Shown here one piece after another: positions 6,528 through 15,516 of a DNA stretch of 64,000 nt. The position numbers and the translations under genes were made by a program. The DNA comes from Leptospiraceae bacterium (GTDB lineage Bacteria > Spirochaetota > Leptospiria > Leptospirales > Leptospiraceae): positions 712,001 to 776,000 of the forward strand of contig JADJSX010000023.1 of the NCBI GenBank assembly GCA_016711485.1, written 5' to 3'. Positions within the stretch are counted from its first letter, which is position 1. Each line of letters starts with the position of its first letter. The notes below the pieces were generated by a model. That model made no database searches. It was not told the DNA's origin and saw only the letters and a program-made list of their open reading frames with translations.

Positions 6528-8720
6528 ATGTTGAAAACTATAAATCCAAAAGATGAATTGGATTTCCTATTTGAAGAATCTTTCAATGCAATTAGTTATA
6601 TCGACTCGAATGGAATACTGTTAAAAGTAAATTCATTATATTCCGAATTATACGGTTTTCCAAAAGAAGAGTTAATCGGTAAAAATATAACTTTTTTATT
6701 CCCAAATATTGACCAAGAAAAAAAAACTAAAATATTACAAGACTATTTAGATTTTTTTAAGAAAGGCGAAAATGATTTTCGGGAAGAATTTATTCTAACA
6801 AAATCTGGCGAATTAAAGACAGTAGAAGTTTCACGCAAGTTTATTAGGTCCGCTGATAGTTCTCTTATATGCGTTAGTTTTGTAACTGACGTATCTAAAC
6901 ACAAAAATTCAAATGAAAAAATTCTTAATGCAGTATTCAATGCTTTGTCAGGTGTTATATACCATGTAAAGATAGATGCTAATCTCAATCGAAAGATGGT
7001 GTTTATAAGTGAAAAAGCAGATCTCATTTTTGGTTATTCTAGCCAAGAAATAAAAAATGACCTTAGTCTAATAGGTGTTATTATTCATCCAGATGATGTT
7101 ATAACTCCGTCCCAAAGTTTGGAAATCTTCAAAAATAATAATAATTTTAGACGAATTCAGTTTAGAGTCAAAAATAAATCTGGAGGATGGAAGTGGCTAG
7201 AAGAACGTTCGATTTTAATTGAGTCAGGAAATAATGAATATGATTTATACGGGATGCTGTCGGATATTTCTGATAATAAATTAAACTCTAAACGTTTGGA
7301 AGATTTACCGTTTGCACTCGATCAATCATCAATCATTACGATTACTGATAGAGATGGAAACATCATAGACTTTAATGAGAATTTTTGTAAAATTAGTGGA
7401 TACAGTAAAAAAGAAATCTTAGGGCAAAACCATCGGATTATCAATTCTGGTTATCATCCAAAATCCTTTTTCCGAGAAATGTGGGATACAATTTCTGCTG
7501 GTAAAGTTTGGGAAGGAGAAATCAAAAATATTAGAAAGGATGGAACCTTCTATTGGGTTTACTCCCATATTATCCCCTTTTTAGATGACCAAAAAAAACC
7601 ATTTCAATATATTTCGATTCGCAATGAAATTACACAAAGGAAAGAGGCAGAAGAAAAGTTAGCCGCTAGCGAAGAAAAATACAGATTGTTATATGAGAAT
7701 GCTCCTGTCGGAATATTAATTGTAAACACTGAATCTACGATTTTAGAATGTAATAGTTATTTATTAAAAATGTTAGGTTATTCAAAGGAAGAATTAGTTG
7801 GACAAAAATCCTTCAATTTGGTTCATGAAGAATTTCAAGAATACAGATATGTTGCCCTTCGAAAAATATTTAGCGGAGAAATAAATCGATTTTATATTGA
7901 AGAAAAGAGAAGGACGAAAGAGGGAACTTATATATGGGTAGGATGTTATTCCAATGCAATTTCAGACGAAACTGGGAAAATATTATATAGATTAGATTTT
8001 ATTACAGATATCGAGAATCGAAAAAAAGGCGAAGAAGAACTTTTGAAATTAGATCAATCTAAAAATGCAATTCTGAATATAGTAGCACACGATCTTCGAA
8101 CACCGATTAGTGGGATTACAAATTTAGCTAGATTGTTGTTTAAGAAACAGATGGATTTAGAATGTAAAAAATTTCTTCAGTTAATTGAGGATTCCGGAAA
8201 TTATTCAATGGCAATTATTCAGGATATATTAGATTTATCTCAACTAGAACAAGAAAGTTCGGCGGTTAATAAAGAATCAACGGAACTTAATAATTTTATT
8301 AAGGATTGTATTTTTATGCATCAAATACAAGCTAAAGAAAAATTAATTCAAATCAATTTTAAAAGTTCCGTCGAAAAGATTTTTCAAGATATTAATCGGG
8401 ATAAAATGCGCCGTGTTTTTTCTAATTTAATTTCTAATGCTATTAAATTTTCATTTGAGAAAGGGAATGTAGATATATCTCTGTATCGTGAATCTAAAAA
8501 AACTATTATACGAATTCAGGATTATGGAATTGGAATTCCCCCAAAATTAATAGATGTATTATTCGATAAATTTAGTGAGGCTAGGCGTGTAGGAACGAAA
8601 GGAGAAAATTCCACTGGACTTGGGATGTCTATCGTAAAAGAAATTATAGACAAACATAAGGCTAAAATCAAAATAGAAAGTGAGGAAAATAAAGGTACTT
8701 CTGTATACATAGAACTATGA
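6528..8720 (+). CDS. PAS-rich sensor histidine kinase
   Basis: A cytoplasmic 730-residue kinase without membrane segments. Four PAS domains are visible: about residues 10-125, 130-250 (PAC-like), 260-380 (the PAS with SGYSKKEILGQNHRII) and 385-505. A HisKA domain follows with His521 in VAHDLRTPISG as the phosphate acceptor. The ATPase domain has the N box NLISNAIKFS, G1 DYGIGIP and G2 TGLGMSIVKE. It autophosphorylates in response to an unknown signal read by the PAS domains; SGYSKKE and NHRIINSGYHPK resemble redox/aerotaxis PAS domains. No response regulator is adjacent. The stop overlaps the ankyrin gene by 4 bases (ATGA), so an operon is likely. Confidence 0.92.
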   Translation: MLKTINPKDELDFLFEESFNAISYIDSNGILLKVNSLYSELYGFPKEELIGKNITFLFPNIDQEKKTKILQDYLDFFKKGENDFREEFILTKSGELKTVEVSRKFIRSADSSLICVSFVTDVSKHKNSNEKILNAVFNALSGVIYHVKIDANLNRKMVFISEKADLIFGYSSQEIKNDLSLIGVIIHPDDVITPSQSLEIFKNNNNFRRIQFRVKNKSGGWKWLEERSILIESGNNEYDLYGMLSDISDNKLNSKRLEDLPFALDQSSIITITDRDGNIIDFNENFCKISGYSKKEILGQNHRIINSGYHPKSFFREMWDTISAGKVWEGEIKNIRKDGTFYWVYSHIIPFLDDQKKPFQYISIRNEITQRKEAEEKLAASEEKYRLLYENAPVGILIVNTESTILECNSYLLKMLGYSKEELVGQKSFNLVHEEFQEYRYVALRKIFSGEINRFYIEEKRRTKEGTYIWVGCYSNAISDETGKILYRLDFITDIENRKKGEEELLKLDQSKNAILNIVAHDLRTPISGITNLARLLFKKQMDLECKKFLQLIEDSGNYSMAIIQDILDLSQLEQESSAVNKESTELNNFIKDCIFMHQIQAKEKLIQINFKSSVEKIFQDINRDKMRRVFSNLISNAIKFSFEKGNVDISLYRESKKTIIRIQDYGIGIPPKLIDVLFDKFSEARRVGTKGENSTGLGMSIVKEIIDKHKAKIKIESEENKGTSVYIEL

Positions 8721-9361
8721 AATTCATACTATCAACTCTATTACTCTTTTTTGCTATTTCTTTATATGCCTTGGACTGGAACGAAGTTCTATTTGAATCT
8801 TCGGAAAATGGTGATTTACCCAAAGTTAAACAAGCCCTTGAAAAAGGTGCCAAAATAAATTTCCAGTCAGAAGAAAGAGGGGGCACAACTCCACTTATGA
8901 TTGCCGCAGAAAAAGGTTATCTAGAAATTTTAAAATTCTTAATTTCAAAAAAAGCCAGTGTAAATCTAAAGGACAGTGAAGACTATAATGTTCTCATGTA
9001 CGCTGTTAGGGGAGCCAATTTAGAAATTGTAAAACTATTAGTTGCCAATAAAGCAAATGTTAACCTCTCTGGATCTGATGGTTGGACTCCTATATTGGAA
9101 GCGGCTAATTTAGGTTATCCTGAATTAGTTAAATTTTTATTAAAATCTGGAGCTTATTTAAATGAAGTAAATACTTACGAAGAAACTCCACTAATTTTAG
9201 CTGCAAAAAATGGACATACTTCAACCGTTTTAGTTTTACTTAAACATGGGGCAGATACTTCTCTTGTCGATGCAGAAGGAAAAAATGCATTGAAATACGC
9301 AGAAGAAGCAAAACACAAAGAGATTGTAAATATTTTAAAAAAGGTTACTCCCAAAAGATGA
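8717..9361 (+). CDS. Exported ankyrin-repeat protein
   Basis: A signal peptide (MKFILSTLLLFFAISLYA, cleavage after LYA) followed by five to six ankyrin repeats covering residues about 25-210. The repeat core is visible as GGTTPLMIAAEKGYLEILKFL, then VLMYAVRGANLEIVKLL, GWTPILEAANLGYPELVKFLL, ETPLILAAKNGHTSTVLVLL and a last partial unit. Ankyrin arrays bind protein partners; here this would be in the periplasm. It overlaps the kinase gene and the following DUF1801 gene by 4 bases each, so the three are translationally coupled. No catalytic domain is present. Confidence 0.88.
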   Translation: MKFILSTLLLFFAISLYALDWNEVLFESSENGDLPKVKQALEKGAKINFQSEERGGTTPLMIAAEKGYLEILKFLISKKASVNLKDSEDYNVLMYAVRGANLEIVKLLVANKANVNLSGSDGWTPILEAANLGYPELVKFLLKSGAYLNEVNTYEETPLILAAKNGHTSTVLVLLKHGADTSLVDAEGKNALKYAEEAKHKEIVNILKKVTPKR

Positions 9362-9783
9362 AACAAAAAAAAGAACTAAGTGAATTAGAACAAACGATAC
9401 AGGAAATTCTAAAGCCACACACGAAGGAAGTTTTAGACATTGTATATGATTTACGAAGTTTTTTTAAAGAAGAATTCCCTGCATTGATTGAGAAAGGTTA
9501 TCCCGTTTGGAAGGGAATAGGTTATAGCGATCAAAAATCTGGTTACCTTTGCGCCATTTTTCCACTGGAATCGGAAGTAAAACTTGGGTTTGAATATGGA
9601 ATTATTTTAAAGGACAAAGACAATGTTTTAACCGGTGAAGGAAAACAGATACGGTATTTAGTCATTCCATCTTTAACAAACATTAATTTTAAACAAATTA
9701 AAGATTTCGTCAAACAGTCATTAGCCCTTCCTACTTTAAAAAAAGATAAAATTGCTATGATTGATTTAATTCGAAAGGCTTAA
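9358..9783 (+). CDS. DUF1801-family protein
   Basis: A 141-residue cytoplasmic protein of the DUF1801 (YdhG-like) fold. It shows the family pattern of an N-terminal helix, FFKEEFPALIEKGYPVWKGIGYS, a central sheet with YLCAIFPLESEVKLGFEYG, GEGKQIRYLVIPS and a C-terminal helix pair. The biochemical function of the family is poorly defined. It is the last gene of the kinase-ankyrin operon (ATGA overlap). No export signal, so it is in a different compartment from the ankyrin protein. Confidence 0.8.
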   Translation: MKQKKELSELEQTIQEILKPHTKEVLDIVYDLRSFFKEEFPALIEKGYPVWKGIGYSDQKSGYLCAIFPLESEVKLGFEYGIILKDKDNVLTGEGKQIRYLVIPSLTNINFKQIKDFVKQSLALPTLKKDKIAMIDLIRKA

Positions 9784-9862
9784 TCTGTATTAACCGGATT
9801 TCTAATCACTAGAAGCTGATAAATCTGATCAATAGGGACTAGTCTGCCGGCGGCTAATTGGG

Positions 9863-10849
9863 CTAAATTTCTCCTCTATAAATTTTTTGAATTCGTTTTC
9901 TGTTTGGACCTAAAGAGCGGTCAAATCTTGTTAGCTTCATTCCAGATATGTTTGGATTTTTATCTGATATTTTTTCTAAAATTTCTTTGTCCCTTAATAT
10001 TTCCAATTTTACAATTTGTTGAATTGCAGGTTTGATCAATAGATTTAGTCCTAAGTTCGAAAATGGCTCGTATTTCATATACGTGAATGCAATTAGCTGG
10101 ACTTCGTTATCCCCAATAGGATTAAAAAATGCAAAAATTCGTAAACAATTTCTCCTAGGGTGTTTCGATTCTGAATCAATCCAGTATTGATCGTATACGG
10201 TATAAATTGGTGAAAAAAATGTAGTCCACTCGTCCACTAGTAAGTCATCTTTCTTTAAATTTAATATATAACGGAATATTGTAGGTAATTTTTTTTGGGG
10301 GCCAATATTTTTTATTTTTACTGAATAGTCTTCCGTTTGTGTTTCAATGGTAACTTCTTTCATTCGGTCAGGGTCATAACCTAGAAATGCATGAACATTC
10401 GGAGTATGTTCTACTTCTGTAAAATTATCCAAAACAATTTCCAAAGGTGCTTTTATTACGTAATGAGATATCTCTAATAGGTGAAATCCTTCTATATTAA
10501 AATGAGGAAAAACCGGTGAGGAATCAGTTGATTTTATCCAAATGGCTCCGTACATTTCTTTACAATCCCATTTTTGTGCGGATATTTTACAATCTGCTGT
10601 TCCTGGACTTTCGCCATTTCCATTTATATCAAAACTCATCCCGTGGTAAATACACGTTATCCTTCCATTCTTTATGTTTCCTTCACTAAGAGCCATTCTT
10701 CTATGTGGGCATGCATCGTCTAACGCTCCTAAAATTCCGTTTTCATTTCTAAAAATAACTATTTTTTTCCCATTCAGGGTAACAGAGATTGGTTGGGATT
10801 TTAATTCAATTGATTTTAAAACTGGATGCCAATGATCAAAACCAGACAT
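9863..10849 (-). CDS. Rieske non-haem iron oxygenase
   Basis: The large subunit of a Rieske-type oxygenase. From the start chosen here, the [2Fe-2S] ligands are Cys47/His49 (CPHRRMAL) and Cys66/His69 (CIYHGMSF). The C-terminal domain has NFTEVEHTPNVH, the mononuclear iron site. Its layout is that of VanA/pheophorbide-oxygenase-like monooxygenases acting on ring or fatty substrates; the substrate cannot be read. The frame opens at 10888, but the ATG at 10849 has a GAGGTAAAATC ribosome site and lies 4 bases after the monooxygenase stop, so I use it. No ferredoxin or reductase is adjacent. Confidence 0.88.
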   Translation of the reverse strand: MSGFDHWHPVLKSIELKSQPISVTLNGKKIVIFRNENGILGALDDACPHRRMALSEGNIKNGRITCIYHGMSFDINGNGESPGTADCKISAQKWDCKEMYGAIWIKSTDSSPVFPHFNIEGFHLLEISHYVIKAPLEIVLDNFTEVEHTPNVHAFLGYDPDRMKEVTIETQTEDYSVKIKNIGPQKKLPTIFRYILNLKKDDLLVDEWTTFFSPIYTVYDQYWIDSESKHPRRNCLRIFAFFNPIGDNEVQLIAFTYMKYEPFSNLGLNLLIKPAIQQIVKLEILRDKEILEKISDKNPNISGMKLTRFDRSLGPNRKRIQKIYRGEI

Positions 10850-10853
10850 GATT

Positions 10854-11999
10854 TTACCTCGGATATTCTTTGGCAATTTTGGATGCAATTTTTTTTGCTT
10901 CGATTCCTATGTTTCTCAAAAAACCACCTAAATGATTATTAAATCCTAAAAAATAAAGTCCGGAAAATTCCGATTCTTTTCCTCTTATATTCGGATAACC
11001 TTTTTCATTGAATAATTCTGGGTATTGACTGAATATATTTTCTAACCCCGGTTTGTATCCTGTCGCTAATAAAACCATATCTATCTTTTCCTCTTTTCCG
11101 TTTTTAAATAAGATGGAATTTTTATTGAATTTTTCAATTTCGGGCATAATAACTATTTTCCCCTGTTTAACAAGATTGATCGTTCCTATATCAATTAAAG
11201 GTACTTTTTCTTTATACAATAATTGTGATACCGTTCCATATTCTGGTGTAACAAGTCCATATTCTGAATAATCTGGAACAGTTAAACCTAGAATTTTTTT
11301 ACTTAGATAATCTCCTAATTTTGGAGGAAGATAACTAAACAAAATTGCTGAATATTGCATTGGTATTCCAAATATTTCTCTAGGTACAATACGAACAGGA
11401 TTCCGAACGCATATTTGAACTTTTGCTCCTGATTCAACTAAATCAATTGCAATTTCTCCACCAGTATTTCCGATTCCTACGACTAATACTTGTTTGCCTA
11501 AGAAAGGTTTTCCATTCCGATAATCCTTGCTGTGAATTATCTGTCCTTGAAATTCATTCATTCCATCCCATTTTGGAGATATTGGCTGATTGTTATAACC
11601 GGTTGCTATGATTATTTTTTTGGATTTATAAATCACGTTCGGAGTATTAGTGATCCAAAAATCATTCTCGTTTCGTACATTGAGAGCAGGTTGGTTGAAA
11701 TAAGGAACTAATGAAAATTTTTTAGCGTAAGAGTCAAGATATTCTGTAAAAAGTTGCTTTGGCACATAACGTGGATAATGCGAAGGATATGGCATGAATG
11801 GAAGGGAAGAAAATCCTTTTACAGTGTGCAAATGAACTCTATCATAATGGTTATGCCAAGCAGAACCGACTCTATCGTTTTTTTCAATGATACTAAAAGA
11901 AACTCCTCCTAATCTTAGAGCCGCTCCAACAGCAAGACCAGCCGGGCCCCCACCTACAATTAAAGTATGAATTTCTTTTACTTCCGTCGTTTCGCTCAT
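10854..11999 (-). CDS. Flavin-containing monooxygenase
   Basis: A 381-residue class B flavin monooxygenase (FMO/YUCCA-like). An N-terminal FAD motif, VGGGPAGLAVGAAL at about residue 15, is followed by RVGSAWHNHYDRVHLHT. The NADPH motif VGIGNTGGEIAIDL is near residue 175, ATGYNNQP precedes it, and a second ATGYKPG lies near residue 317. Such enzymes oxygenate N, S or carbonyl groups. It is co-transcribed with the Rieske oxygenase 4 bases downstream, which suggests two oxidations in one pathway or an electron-transfer relation. The upstream intergenic region contains a MITE-like element. Substrate unknown. Confidence 0.88.
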   Translation of the reverse strand: MSETTEVKEIHTLIVGGGPAGLAVGAALRLGGVSFSIIEKNDRVGSAWHNHYDRVHLHTVKGFSSLPFMPYPSHYPRYVPKQLFTEYLDSYAKKFSLVPYFNQPALNVRNENDFWITNTPNVIYKSKKIIIATGYNNQPISPKWDGMNEFQGQIIHSKDYRNGKPFLGKQVLVVGIGNTGGEIAIDLVESGAKVQICVRNPVRIVPREIFGIPMQYSAILFSYLPPKLGDYLSKKILGLTVPDYSEYGLVTPEYGTVSQLLYKEKVPLIDIGTINLVKQGKIVIMPEIEKFNKNSILFKNGKEEKIDMVLLATGYKPGLENIFSQYPELFNEKGYPNIRGKESEFSGLYFLGFNNHLGGFLRNIGIEAKKIASKIAKEYPR

Positions 12000-12089
12000 G
12001 AATCAAAAGTTCTAAGGTAAGCTAATTCTTAGCAAGCTATTTTTGTATATGTTTAGTGTGTTTTGTTATGTCGAAATGACAGTTAAATA

Positions 12090-12203
12090 TATACCAAAGG
12101 CCAAAAGTATTTACCTAAATGGTTTTTTAGAAATAGCATTTGGTAGAAGTATATGCGGCATTTTCGATTTACGAATATGTAATTTATTTTGGCATTTACT
12201 ATA
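12090..12203. mobile_element. MITE-like element, TATACC family (copy 1)
   Basis: A 114-bp segment beginning TATACCAAAGGCCAAAAG and ending in a sequence whose complement begins TATAGTAAATGCCAAAA, so the ends are imperfect inverted repeats. The same ends occur at 49.9-50.1 kb and 51.4 kb. No coding capacity. Confidence 0.65.
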
Positions 12204-12271
12204 AAAGTAGCTATTTCGACGCATACGTTCGAATGCTGCTGATCAATGATCGCTTCATTCTAACTAATAAT

Positions 12272-12544
12272 TCATAAATCTTTTACAAATCCAGACAACT
12301 CTTTAGAGACTAATTTCTGTAAACCACGAAAGGCAACACCTACACCAGTTTCGTCTACACGCACAATTCCTGCCTGTAAATCGTAAACTTTATTTTCGAG
12401 GGCAAAATGAACATTTACCTCTTGATTGATATTGTATGGACAATCTACCCAAACTGCATAAAACCCAGTCGAACTTACATCTGTTGTCTTCAAAGATTTT
12501 CCATTTACTGAAACTTCCATCTCAATTGGCTTTCTCTTCTGCAA
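12272..12544 (-). CDS. PilZ-domain protein
   Basis: A short single-domain PilZ protein, expected to bind cyclic-di-GMP. The signature is LQKRKPIEMEV (the R-x-x-x-R type loop is only partly present) followed by DVSSTGFYA, the D/N-x-S-x-x-G motif, and the C-terminal GVAFRGL. The open frame reaches an ATG at 12586, but that first part coincides with a 19-bp intergenic repeat found again at 45.9 kb. TTG at 12544, six bases after GGGGAGGC, aligns with where PilZ domains begin, so I prefer it. Monocistronic. Whether the binding loop is functional is uncertain. Confidence 0.75.
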   Translation of the reverse strand: MQKRKPIEMEVSVNGKSLKTTDVSSTGFYAVWVDCPYNINQEVNVHFALENKVYDLQAGIVRVDETGVGVAFRGLQKLVSKELSGFVKDL

Positions 12545-12558
12545 TCGCCAGCCTCCCC

Positions 12559-12577
12559 TTGAACTCCTACATAAAAA
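12559..12577. repeat. 19-bp repeat shared with 45927-45945
   Basis: TTGAACTCCTACATAAAAA occurs here and, in the same orientation, at 45927-45945. In both places it borders intergenic sequence. Too short to classify; possibly a fragment of a longer dispersed repeat. Confidence 0.5.
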
Positions 12578-12661
12578 AGTGGACATTGAATTTAGGCTGC
12601 CTTTTCATATTGTATTCTAAAATTGACTGGGTTTGTAAAGCCTAAAGTCGAGTGAAATTTT

Positions 12662-13456
12662 TTACGACTTCTCATCCACTAGAACTTCAAAGATTTTAGA
12701 TTTAAAGATGAGTTCGTTTAGTTTGTTCATTTCTACTTTATGGATGGGGGGAAATTCCAAACGTGTTTCGTAGATTTTTTTTTCGACGTAAAAGTTAGCT
12801 CGTTTATTTTTCTTTTGTTCTTGTTCTGCATCGTAGAAAGTTAAATTTTTGTTATCCCAGATTAATTCGTCCGACCAAGTTTTTCTTTTGTCTAATTGAA
12901 TTTTACTCTTCACATATTGGTTATAAGTATAATCGAATTGAATAGATACACGTTTGGTTCCGATATCTATGAATTTGTATTTTATATCTAGAGATTGTGC
13001 TTTGCCGCAGCAGGACTGAGTATGAGAGAGTGTTTCAAATAAAACAGGACGAAAGGAATTATTCTGAAAATGGAAAACTAGTAAAATTTTTTGTAGAGCG
13101 GCTTCTCCTGTTTTGCCTTCAAAAGTGACGAAAATCATTTTTTTTTCTTCGCCTAAAATATCTTCGTATTCGACATTCGCAAAATTGTACCAAGAAGGAA
13201 TTATTATTTTTTCAGGACTGCCGGATAGGGATTGATTGTTTAGTTCGTAGATAAAAAGATACATTTCGTTACCGGAAAATTCTTCCACTACACAATCTAG
13301 TTTCCCTTTTGATTTTAAAGCATGGAATTTGCAATCTTCGTATTTATGAGTAGGTTTAATTTCTGATTCAGAAAAAATAATTTGAGATAAAAAAAATAGC
13401 AAAATCAAAATAGTTAATTTGAAATTTAATCCTTTCATTCTATCAATGAACAACAT
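12662..13456 (-). CDS. Exported protein of unknown function
   Basis: I do not recognise this 264-residue protein. A signal peptide or N-terminal anchor (hydrophobic residues about 13-30, ILILLFFLSQIIFS) follows a basic start. The mature part is mostly beta-type, with a CxxxxxxK...C pair (residues 42 and 54) and a conspicuous HTQSCCGKAQ near residue 147. The start at 13456 is well supported by AGGAGG six bases before ATG. A second exported protein with a double-cysteine motif is encoded at 14608-15516, but the two do not otherwise look alike. It is transcribed away from the gene at 13694. Confidence 0.65.
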   Translation of the reverse strand: MLFIDRMKGLNFKLTILILLFFLSQIIFSESEIKPTHKYEDCKFHALKSKGKLDCVVEEFSGNEMYLFIYELNNQSLSGSPEKIIIPSWYNFANVEYEDILGEEKKMIFVTFEGKTGEAALQKILLVFHFQNNSFRPVLFETLSHTQSCCGKAQSLDIKYKFIDIGTKRVSIQFDYTYNQYVKSKIQLDKRKTWSDELIWDNKNLTFYDAEQEQKKNKRANFYVEKKIYETRLEFPPIHKVEMNKLNELIFKSKIFEVLVDEKS

Positions 13457-13693
13457 AGGAAACCTCCTGAATTTTCAAAGATGTTAAAACTTACTATTTT
13501 ATTTTAAAAATTTACAAAACTGATTATTTGTATATTTTGCGAAAAGGATAATGCTCTTTACTAGTATCGATATTAATAAGAAAAGACTAATAGATAAAAG
13601 TAAAACTAAATGTAATTTAAAGAAAAAAACAAACCTAAAAATATACTTGTTGCAAATTGAAATGCATTTTCGAAACTAAATTTTGGTATAATT

Positions 13694-14608
13694 ATGAATA
13701 GATCTAGAAAATTTTTTTTGATCCTGTTATTTTTTGCTATGAGTCCTGCTTTTGCAAACTTGCGCGCACCTTGGAGTATTAATAGATCTCCTGCCTATTC
13801 AATTCCTAAAGTGAATGAGTTACTTGTAGTTTTAAAAGAAGAGTTAGTTTTTCATTGTGATAAAGTGTATAAAGGGGATGGAGATTTATCACAATTAAAA
13901 GAGAAAAAATGCCAAGTGGAAGTAGTATATTTTATTCAATCTAATAAGAACGTAACGCATACTATAGATTTTGTGTTACCGTCTGAAGAACCTGTTTCTA
14001 TTTATTTTAATAATTCTTTATTAGAGAATACACCTTCCAATATTATTTCATTATCTGATCTCGAAAAAGAGGGTTATCGACTATCGGATTTATGTAGATA
14101 CTGCAATGAGACAATCAATCAGTTGTATTCCGTTCCATTTATTTCAAAATTTCAAACTGGTATCAATACTATTCGAATTATTTATAAACAACCTTTGTCT
14201 GCATCTGAGTTTAGTTATGGATATTTTCAATCAAGTAAATGGATACATGGTTTTGCATACGAACTTTGGCCTTTAAAAGGCTGGAAATTAGATAAAGATT
14301 TCCAACTCAAAGTAAAATTTACAACCGAAGTCGGTGGCTTTTTCCAGCGAATGTTTAATCGCAAAGTTTTAATTAGTTGCAATGGGCTAGATCTTCGATA
14401 TTCTAAAAATCCGAATATCCCATCTAAAAAAAATATTGAATCAGAGAAATACGATGATTTTTATAAATACAATCAAAATTTAAACCCCCAATACAATCTT
14501 ACAAATAGCAGTAAGTCATACATAGAAAATAATAAACTAGTTTACGAATTGAATCTAAAAGAAATGTTTCCAGATAGATTAAATTGTTATTTTGGAGACG
14601 AAAAATAA
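13694..14608 (+). CDS. Exported protein of unknown function
   Basis: A 304-residue protein with a clear signal peptide (cleavage after SPAFA, about residue 21), then NLRAPWSINRSPAY. The rest is beta-rich with two cysteine pairs, HCDKVY...KKCQVEV and CRYCNETI, and a C-terminal RLNCYFGDE. No known domain is recognised. TATAAT lies at 13687-13692, directly against the ATG, with no Shine-Dalgarno, so either a leaderless mRNA or a promoter further upstream. The stop overlaps the next start (TAATG), so it is coupled to the lipoprotein gene. Confidence 0.65.
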   Translation: MNRSRKFFLILLFFAMSPAFANLRAPWSINRSPAYSIPKVNELLVVLKEELVFHCDKVYKGDGDLSQLKEKKCQVEVVYFIQSNKNVTHTIDFVLPSEEPVSIYFNNSLLENTPSNIISLSDLEKEGYRLSDLCRYCNETINQLYSVPFISKFQTGINTIRIIYKQPLSASEFSYGYFQSSKWIHGFAYELWPLKGWKLDKDFQLKVKFTTEVGGFFQRMFNRKVLISCNGLDLRYSKNPNIPSKKNIESEKYDDFYKYNQNLNPQYNLTNSSKSYIENNKLVYELNLKEMFPDRLNCYFGDEK

Positions 14609-15516
14609 TGGATTTTTTAAAGAGTAAGTATTTATTCTCAATTCTTTTTTTTATATTTTTTTGTAAAGAAGCGGAAAATCCTTATATACCAACACCTGAT
14701 ATATTTAAAAGAGATTTTACTCAAACGATTCCGGAAAATTACGAAATTGAATCAGAATTAAGAGAAATATTGAATACGAATAATTTATTTTGCGAAAATT
14801 CTTTTCGAAACAAAAAATTAGAATTAAACGGGGAAAATGATAATATTTTTGTGAGTGAACTCGAACGGATTAATATATCCGCTTATGTATCAATTTACAA
14901 ACAAAAAATACAAAATAGACCGGATATATTTATTTTAAAGTCTAGATGTTGCCCAATGGGTCCTTGTTATACTTCTTATTTTTTTCAAAAGAAATCAAGT
15001 GGAGAATGGGAGTTATTCGATACTATTCCAGGGGAAGTAATTGATTTTAAAAAAACCAAGGACTTAACTACAATTAAAATTCACGATCAGAGTCTGACTG
15101 GGTTGATGTTTATAGGTTCTTGGAAAGAAAAAGAATTTGAACCGCTTTTGGCTTTCCGTCAAATGAATATCGATATTCCAAAGGAATTTACGCAAACGAA
15201 AAAGATTTTACAGAGTAAAAAAGAAATAAATCTACTGAAGAAACCGAAAGAGTATCATATCGATAATTTAGCTTTTCGCGTATCGCTTCCTGCTGAGGCT
15301 AATATTTATATACTTTCAGAATCAGAAAATCATTATTTTATTCTAGTAAAGGCAACTTCTGCTCAATTAGAAAACGTATTAGAGAATTTTCGTGGAGAGA
15401 GAGAGTCATTGGTTTCCCAAATCCAAGCTTTACCTGCAAAGTATAAAAATGCAAAAGATTTAAAAACTATTTTGGAAAAAACCTTTTACAATATTGGTTG
15501 GGTTGAAAAATTTTAA
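14608..15516 (+). CDS. Putative lipoprotein of unknown function
   Basis: The start is ATG 14608, overlapping the previous stop and preceded by GGAG. The frame could begin at 14584, but that start lacks a signal. MDFLKSKYLFSILFFIFFC gives a signal peptide with Cys19 as lipidation site. The mature protein has a central SRCCPMGPCYTSYFF (about residue 111) with three close cysteines, a beta-rich part with FDTIPGEVIDF, and a mostly helical C-terminal region. Unrecognised family. Its 3' end overlaps the convergent MBL hydrolase gene by 4 bases. Confidence 0.65.
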   Translation: MDFLKSKYLFSILFFIFFCKEAENPYIPTPDIFKRDFTQTIPENYEIESELREILNTNNLFCENSFRNKKLELNGENDNIFVSELERINISAYVSIYKQKIQNRPDIFILKSRCCPMGPCYTSYFFQKKSSGEWELFDTIPGEVIDFKKTKDLTTIKIHDQSLTGLMFIGSWKEKEFEPLLAFRQMNIDIPKEFTQTKKILQSKKEINLLKKPKEYHIDNLAFRVSLPAEANIYILSESENHYFILVKATSAQLENVLENFRGERESLVSQIQALPAKYKNAKDLKTILEKTFYNIGWVEKF

